Source: a virus. Taken from it: a stretch of DNA of 31,751 nucleotides. This document shows, one piece after another, positions 27,437 to 31,751 of this stretch. Position 1 is the first letter of the stretch. Each line of letters begins with the position of its first letter. The stretch lies in IMG/VR virus record IMGVR_UViG_3300031712_000131, positions 1 through 31,751 of that record; one strand, given 5' to 3'. Under the pieces are notes generated by a model. The model was given only the letters and a program-made list of their open reading frames with translations. It ran no database searches and was not told the origin of the DNA. A program made the translations under genes and the position numbers.

Positions 27437-29374
27437 ATGGGTATAGGTCTATTTTTTCTGTTGCTCTTTGGGATAGCTCTAATTGCCAGTCCAATAGCAG
27501 TAAACACATTCACAACGCACCATGTACCGGGGGTGTCCTCCGTCATCATGACTATCAGCGGAATCACGCTGGTTCTGATCTGCGTAACACTTCTCGTAAT
27601 CACCAAGTTGTATGTCAAAACAAAGGCAAGTGAGGCCTTTGTCAAGACTGGCATGGGCGGGTTGAAGGTCATTCGAGATGGTGGTCAGGTTATCCTCCCT
27701 GTCATCCACCAGATAGTTCGAGTGTCCCTTGAGACCATCAAGTTGCCAGTACAACGTATTGGGGCCGATGCTCTCATCACCAGTGATAAGTTGCGCGCCG
27801 ACGTCCAAGCTGAGTTCTACGTTCGGGTACAAGCCTCGGATGAGGATATCAAAGCAGCAGCCCGTTCCCTTGGTGACAAGATGAGCGAAGTCAATGTGAA
27901 TTCTCAACAACAAAGAAAGTCTGACGGACGGTCCTATGAGTCGAGTGTAGCGGCCCTCATTGAAGACAAGCTGGTATCAGCTCTGCGCACGAGTGCTGCC
28001 AAGAAGACCCTAGAACAACTAAACAGCGACCGAGATGAGTTCTTGAAGGAAGTTGTGGAGGGGGTCACTGCGGACTTGAAGCACAACGGGTTCCTCCTTG
28101 AAACAGTCACCATCTCCAAGTTGGATCAGACCGATATTACCAACCTGAAAAATGATAACATCTTCGACGCCCAAGGGCTGAGAACCATTGCGGAAATCAC
28201 TCAGAAGAACCTCACCGAGAGGAACACCATCGTCCGCACCGGTGAGCAAGCTCGAAAGGATCAGGACGTTCAGACACGAACTCAGATCCTAGAGCTGGAG
28301 AGGAAGCAAGCTGAGGCTGAAGCGAATCAGTCGGCTCAAGTACTCTCAATTCAAGCTGAGCAGGAACGCATTGGTAAGCAAAGCCAGATCGAAGCTCAAC
28401 GGAAAATCGATGTGGCTGCAACCGAGAACGCACAACAGACAATCCTTGCCAAGGTTTCTCAAGAACAGGCCGTCGAGGTTGCCAAGCGTCAGCAACAGCA
28501 AGCCATCGTGGTTGCTGAACAGAAGGTGGAAGTCGCCAAGCGGGACCAACAGAAAGCCATTGCTGGATCTGAAGCCGAGAAAGCCAAGGCGGAAGCCCTC
28601 TTAGCGGATGCTGAAGCTGACCGACAGAAGGCTCGTCAGAATATCCAAACGGTAGAGGTAGTTGCTGCAGCAGACCGAGAGAAGCAGAAGGCAGTTATTG
28701 CGGCTCAAGGTGAAGCTGAGAAGAACTATGTAACCGCCCAGAGGACCGCTGATGCCGGCGCCTATCGGACCATGAAAGAGGCTGAGGCGCGCAAAGCATC
28801 GGCTGATGCGGATGCTGAAGCTACAACCAAGAAGGCAACAGCAGATTCGAAAGCAGCAGAACTTCAAGCCGCTGGTAACAAGGCAACCCTCATTGCCCAA
28901 GCTGACGGTGAGAAAGCCAAGCTGCTAGCTGCTGCTGAGGGTCAGAAAGCTCTGGCCATGGTCCCTGTCGAGGTCAAGGCTCGCGAGGTCCAGATCGACA
29001 AGCAACGAGTTGAAGAGGTCCTCAAGCCTGAACTAGAAGCTCGTGCAGCCAACGGTGAGGCGGCTCAGAACTTCGAGTTGGCCAAACTCCAAATCACCCA
29101 AGAAGCCCTGGTCAGAATCGAGTCGGCCAAAGCGACTGCCCAGTTCTACGGAAAGATCCAAGCCAACGTCTACGGTACCCCTGAGGACGTCGCCAAGATG
29201 TCCCAGCACTTCAACGCGGGCATGGGCCTCTCCCAGGCCTTCGGTGGGTTCTTGGCCGGCGCAGACGCCTCCACGGTCGAGACTGTTCAGAAGACCATGG
29301 GCGCAGTCAACGAGATCGCATCCTCAGTTGGCAAGATGATAGGTAAGAAGACTGACAAGCCAGCTACAACCTAG
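27437..29374 (+). CDS. flotillin-like SPFH protein (YqiK type)
   Basis: A 645-residue flotillin. Two hydrophobic segments (residues 2-24 and 38-58) anchor it, followed by an SPFH/band-7 domain (about 65-260: FVKTGMGGLKVIRDGGQVILP, LRADVQAEFYVRV). A very long Ala/Glu/Lys/Gln coiled coil fills about 265-560 and a Gly-rich end (MSQHFNAGMGLSQAFGGFLAG) follows. Flotillins form large membrane cages or microdomains. It is paired with the YqiJ-like gene and closed by a strong terminator. It ends in tandem TAG TAG stops. In a phage it could reorganise the host membrane. Confidence 0.93.
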   Translation: MGIGLFFLLLFGIALIASPIAVNTFTTHHVPGVSSVIMTISGITLVLICVTLLVITKLYVKTKASEAFVKTGMGGLKVIRDGGQVILPVIHQIVRVSLETIKLPVQRIGADALITSDKLRADVQAEFYVRVQASDEDIKAAARSLGDKMSEVNVNSQQQRKSDGRSYESSVAALIEDKLVSALRTSAAKKTLEQLNSDRDEFLKEVVEGVTADLKHNGFLLETVTISKLDQTDITNLKNDNIFDAQGLRTIAEITQKNLTERNTIVRTGEQARKDQDVQTRTQILELERKQAEAEANQSAQVLSIQAEQERIGKQSQIEAQRKIDVAATENAQQTILAKVSQEQAVEVAKRQQQQAIVVAEQKVEVAKRDQQKAIAGSEAEKAKAEALLADAEADRQKARQNIQTVEVVAAADREKQKAVIAAQGEAEKNYVTAQRTADAGAYRTMKEAEARKASADADAEATTKKATADSKAAELQAAGNKATLIAQADGEKAKLLAAAEGQKALAMVPVEVKAREVQIDKQRVEEVLKPELEARAANGEAAQNFELAKLQITQEALVRIESAKATAQFYGKIQANVYGTPEDVAKMSQHFNAGMGLSQAFGGFLAGADASTVETVQKTMGAVNEIASSVGKMIGKKTDKPATT

Positions 29375-29394
29375 TAGTCGGTAATCGTTAGTTG

Positions 29395-29429
29395 AAAAGG
29401 GCTTGGTGCAAACCAAGCCCTTTTTATTT
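29395..29429 (+). terminator. strong intrinsic terminator
   Basis: AAAAGGGCTTGG-TGCAAA-CCAAGCCCTTTT, a 12-bp stem followed by T-rich sequence. It ends the flotillin operon. The A-run on the left allows function on the other strand too. Confidence 0.92.
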
Positions 29430-29444
29430 GTCTGGACCCTTCAA

Positions 29445-30092
29445 ATGTGGCACAATAGTAGAGTGAGTACTACCGCCTACCTGTTATCTCGATGGGAAAC
29501 TACCCTAAAGAGAGCTGAGGCTCAGGGAGCCAGCCCGAGTTTGATTGAGGAGATCCTTGGGGCGTACAGTGGTAAAGGTCGGTACTACCATGTGAGGGAT
29601 CACCTCCGTCATATGTTCGAAGTCTACGATCGATTCTTCCAGGAGCCGAGCATAACCCTTGAATTGACGTTCTGGTATCATGACTTTGTATATGACCCGA
29701 CTGCACGGGACAACGAGGTTCAGAGCGCGAACATTGGTCAATCTCGTGTGGAGCGCATGCTTCAAGTCCCATCACCGGTCAGTGCTAAGATCCGTGACCT
29801 AATACTTTTCAGTCAGTACACGAGAGAGCCCAAGACGCGCGAGGAGATGATCCTCCATGACATCGACCTGGCCATCTTCGGTGAGAGTCTGGACCAATTT
29901 GTTAAGTATGAGGGAGACATCCGTCTGGAGTATCAGTTTGTGGAGCTCGAAGCCTACCGTAAGGGGCGCGCGAGCATACTCAAGCGGTTCCTTCGGGACC
30001 CGTTCTACTCCACCCCCGAGATGCGCTTCAGCTCCTACGAGCACCTGGCTCAGATCAACATCCGCAAGTCGATCGAAGCCCTAGAAGCTTGA
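29445..30092 (+). CDS. HD-domain phosphohydrolase
   Basis: A 215-residue protein with the HD metal site: RYYHVRDHLRHM, WYHDFVYDP, ARDNEVQSA and HDIDLAIFG, followed by EYQFVELEAYRKGRASILKRFL. This is the layout of a small predicted HD phosphohydrolase family (COG4339-like), whose substrates are poorly known but probably nucleotides. Start is uncertain: ATG 29445 or GTG 29463; the GTG at 29403 lies inside the terminator. It overlaps the convergent gene by 12 nt. Confidence 0.85.
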   Translation: MWHNSRVSTTAYLLSRWETTLKRAEAQGASPSLIEEILGAYSGKGRYYHVRDHLRHMFEVYDRFFQEPSITLELTFWYHDFVYDPTARDNEVQSANIGQSRVERMLQVPSPVSAKIRDLILFSQYTREPKTREEMILHDIDLAIFGESLDQFVKYEGDIRLEYQFVELEAYRKGRASILKRFLRDPFYSTPEMRFSSYEHLAQINIRKSIEALEA

Positions 30093-30263
30093 GCCCCAAG
30101 AGACTGGGTCACCTTCATCGAATTCAGCGTCTGGGTACTCCAGGCGAACTCGGTCCTTCAGGGCCTCGAGGAAAACCCCACGGTACCTCCGGTCGCCACC
30201 CTCGATACGCCACTTGATGGCGTTCCCTTTATCATCGACGACGGGGTGGCAGATGAACTTCAT
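30081..30263 (-). CDS. small hypothetical protein
   Basis: A 60-residue protein (MKFICHPVVDDKGNAIKWRIEGG...LEYPDAEFDEGD). GGTGTA ends 8 nt before its ATG, and it fills the gap between two real genes. No family recognised. Stop TAG. Confidence 0.6.
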   Translation of the reverse strand: MKFICHPVVDDKGNAIKWRIEGGDRRYRGVFLEALKDRVRLEYPDAEFDEGDPVSWGSSF

Positions 30264-30271
30264 AGGTGGAC

Positions 30272-30277
30272 TACACC
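30272..30277 (-). promoter_or_regulatory. GGTGTA start-proximal motif
   Basis: GGTGTA on the minus strand, 8 nt before the ATG at 30263. Confidence 0.45.
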
Positions 30278-30278
30278 A

Positions 30279-31085
30279 TCACGGCAGCCCTTGCCAGAGC
30301 AAGTAAGCGGTTACTGTACCAGTTGCAGGGTTTCCTGATTGAGTTACATTTGCGTAAATTGCTTGACCAGCCGGATACATGGCTTCAAAGCCAGTGGATT
30401 GGCTCATATCAAACCCCAAGGTCCCAAGAGCAAACCCTCCAACACTTGAACCAACAGTTGATGAGTCAGTTACTGTCTGATCAACAACTATCTGCTGCTC
30501 ACCAGAGACTGCCCCAATACTGAGAACTGAACTAGGGGTACCAACCCCTGTAATAGCGACCTTTAATCGGAGGTCAATCGACTTTAACTTCCATCGACCA
30601 GGTCCTGTCGGAGTCGATGGACGAGTATCTATCGCAGTATTCGCTGTTGTGGTGAGGTCAATATCAAACTGAGTGGTTACGAGGGTACTACCTGGTGTTG
30701 GGGTTGCCCAAGCAGCAACAGTATCAGAGGAAGCGGTAAGAACTTGACCTGGTGATGGTGCAGTGGACGCTGATACATCAACTACTGTCGTTGCTGTCCT
30801 GAGTCCAGAGGCTGAAATTTCTGATAGTGCCCCAGCAGTCAAAATATGAGTTACTGCAGCCCCATTGGCGTGGGGTACGTTCAGTGTTCCTTCTAATCCT
30901 CTTTGAACAGTGAAGCTAACTCCGCTGACCCCAGTCACTAGCATGAGCTCATCCTCAACTAGCACTCTAAATTGTGGTAGGGTGGGGAACTCGGAGGCAT
31001 CAGTAACCACCAAAGAGGTTACAACCCCGTTAATCCCACCATTGAGGGTCGTGATAGCCTTGTTGGCAAACCTTTCGGTAGTCAT
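30279..31085 (-). CDS. phage virion-type (tail or fibre) protein
   Basis: A 268-residue protein. The N-terminus (RFANKAITTLNGGINGVVTS ... FPTLPQFRVLVEDELMLVTG ... FTVQRGLEGT) matches a module common in phage tail and fibre proteins, where positional values and units are read as beta-strands. The C-terminal half is Gly/Ser/Thr-rich beta structure ending YLLWQGLP. ATG 31085 shares the leader TAGTTGAGT with the RHH gene. Divergent from the gene at 31157. Confidence 0.72.
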   Translation of the reverse strand: MTTERFANKAITTLNGGINGVVTSLVVTDASEFPTLPQFRVLVEDELMLVTGVSGVSFTVQRGLEGTLNVPHANGAAVTHILTAGALSEISASGLRTATTVVDVSASTAPSPGQVLTASSDTVAAWATPTPGSTLVTTQFDIDLTTTANTAIDTRPSTPTGPGRWKLKSIDLRLKVAITGVGTPSSVLSIGAVSGEQQIVVDQTVTDSSTVGSSVGGFALGTLGFDMSQSTGFEAMYPAGQAIYANVTQSGNPATGTVTAYLLWQGLP

Positions 31086-31156
31086 ACTCAACTACCGCGG
31101 CATAAGAACTTCAACCAGGGTTGTGGTCCTCAGAAGTTGAAGGTACACTTAGCTCT

Positions 31157-31564
31157 ATGCCTGTTACCAAAAACATCCGTGACTTATTCTCAGGGGGTCA
31201 AGATAACAACCCAACCCTTCGAGATCACGCAAATGACCGAGTTACTGAAGATGAACGGTATGTTCTACCTCCACAGAACCCGTTGTTTACTGCACGGATG
31301 CCAGGTGACCACGATGATCATCCGTTGCTAGAGTCACAGAGGGGTAATCCGTTCTACGGAATCAGCCCTCAGAAGGTATCAGCACTCCTTCAAGCGGGTA
31401 GAATCAATCCAAACCAAGAGCGTCAAGCTAGGGCTTGGGTTGATCAGTACCAGAAGCTAACCGGTGAGACTCTGTACAACGGGCGTAACCACAACTTCGA
31501 GGAACCAGAGGTAACCGGAGACAACAAGTGCGGTCTCCGGCGAGCTGATCCCTGGCCACGATAG
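31157..31564 (+). CDS. hypothetical protein, possibly virion-associated
   Basis: A 135-residue polar protein (TKNIRDLFSGGQDNNPTLRDHAN; VSALLQAGRINPNQERQARAW) with a helical middle. Not recognised. ATG 31157 is preferred over the longer frame from 31121; GGTACA, a variant of the recurring motif, lies 9 nt upstream. Stop TAG. It may belong with the neighbouring virion-type genes. Confidence 0.55.
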   Translation: MPVTKNIRDLFSGGQDNNPTLRDHANDRVTEDERYVLPPQNPLFTARMPGDHDDHPLLESQRGNPFYGISPQKVSALLQAGRINPNQERQARAWVDQYQKLTGETLYNGRNHNFEEPEVTGDNKCGLRRADPWPR

Positions 31565-31571
31565 TCAGTGG

Positions 31572-31751
31572 TTATAGTACAGGGGCAGGTGGCGGCCCTG
31601 CCGTCTGCACAAAATGACAAATACGTGCTGACATTCTGCTTGAACCAGCGGCGAGGTTGTTGTTATTGGAACAATCGATATCAATTCCAAACCTAGTAAA
31701 CGTCGTTGGGGCCCCAAAGTTATAGAACCAGCTGTTGGGGCTGCTGAAAAT
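31572..31751 (-). CDS. partial C-terminus of a virion-type protein
   Basis: An open frame enters from the right edge and reads 59 residues before TAA (SSPNSWFYNFGAPTTFTRFG ... SARICHFVQTAGPPPAPVL). The aromatic, Asn-rich beta character resembles the C-terminal parts of tail fibre or decoration proteins. It is cut by the window edge, so its start and family are unknown. Confidence 0.55.
   Translation of the reverse strand: MFSSPNSWFYNFGAPTTFTRFGIDIDCSNNNNLAAGSSRMSARICHFVQTAGPPPAPVL

Noticed and set aside
28212-28900. Minus-strand frames opposite the flotillin coiled coil
   Set aside because: Low-complexity antisense shadows of an Ala/Glu/Lys/Gln coiled coil.
183-31564. Genome-wide TAG recoding (amber read as an amino acid everywhere)
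   Set aside because: Many genes with recognised or tight boundaries end in TAG at the expected place, and the flotillin ends in TAG TAG. Full recoding would fuse or extend them without purpose.

Overview
This window looks like part of a large tailed-phage (or phage-derived) genome. Genes are densely packed on both strands, overlap at ATGA/TAATG junctions, and often start at GTG or TTG. There are 13 recognisable tRNA genes in one cluster plus a separate tRNA with an amber (CTA) anticodon, homing-type nucleases among the tRNAs, virion-type repeat proteins, and many small accessory enzymes. A small ribbon-helix-helix protein resembles a family I associate with Myxococcota, a weak hint at the host. 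No terminase, portal, capsid or polymerase is present, so taxonomy cannot be fixed.

Layout. 1-3950: minus-strand tRNA cluster (Tyr, Lys, Lys, Gln, Asn, Asn, Thr, an initiator-like Met, Ser, Glu, Glu, Leu, Ile) with an HNH nuclease, a PD-(D/E)XK/NUMOD3 nuclease, a FmdB-like zinc ribbon, an unknown protein and an aberrant tRNA-like element. 3950-4447: no convincing gene, but hairpins and a terminator. 4448-9140: zincin protease, unknown protein, GIY-YIG nuclease, DNA methyltransferase and two sigma-factor-like proteins. 9200-11160: small unknown genes. 11233-12654: dCTP deaminase, peptide deformylase, small unknown. 12742-16732: virion-type protein, a 14-repeat beta-propeller protein, a membrane/coiled-coil protein. 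16800-19570: Ro60 (TROVE) protein divergent from an ADP-ribosylglycohydrolase, then the suppressor tRNA. 19560-24333: RHH protein, Pth2, unknowns, macrodomain plus SLOG pair, and an overlapping stack ending in a J-domain protein and a receiver-domain protein. 24528-26677: zinc ribbon, dephospho-CoA kinase, beta-carbonic anhydrase, Nudix. 26745-29430: YqiJ/YqiK-type flotillin pair with a strong terminator. 29445-31751: HD phosphohydrolase and virion-type proteins.

How the parts may work together. Several genes serve translation (tRNAs, initiator-like tRNA, peptide deformylase, Pth2, amber suppressor, Ro60), and others handle ADP-ribose or nucleotides (ADP-ribosylglycohydrolase, macrodomain, SLOG, Nudix, dCTP deaminase). 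Two observations cut across the window. First, the hexamer GGTGTA lies in the sense orientation upstream of many transcription units. Five times it is exactly 10 nt before an ATG that lacks a Shine-Dalgarno; where it is further away a Shine-Dalgarno is usually present. This suggests a phage promoter giving near-leaderless mRNAs, perhaps read by one of the two sigma-like proteins. Second, two adjacent gene pairs (sigma-like/methyltransferase and Pth2/RHH) are separated only by an in-frame TAG, while the window encodes an amber suppressor tRNA, so fused products could be made. Both ideas are inferences from sequence alone.
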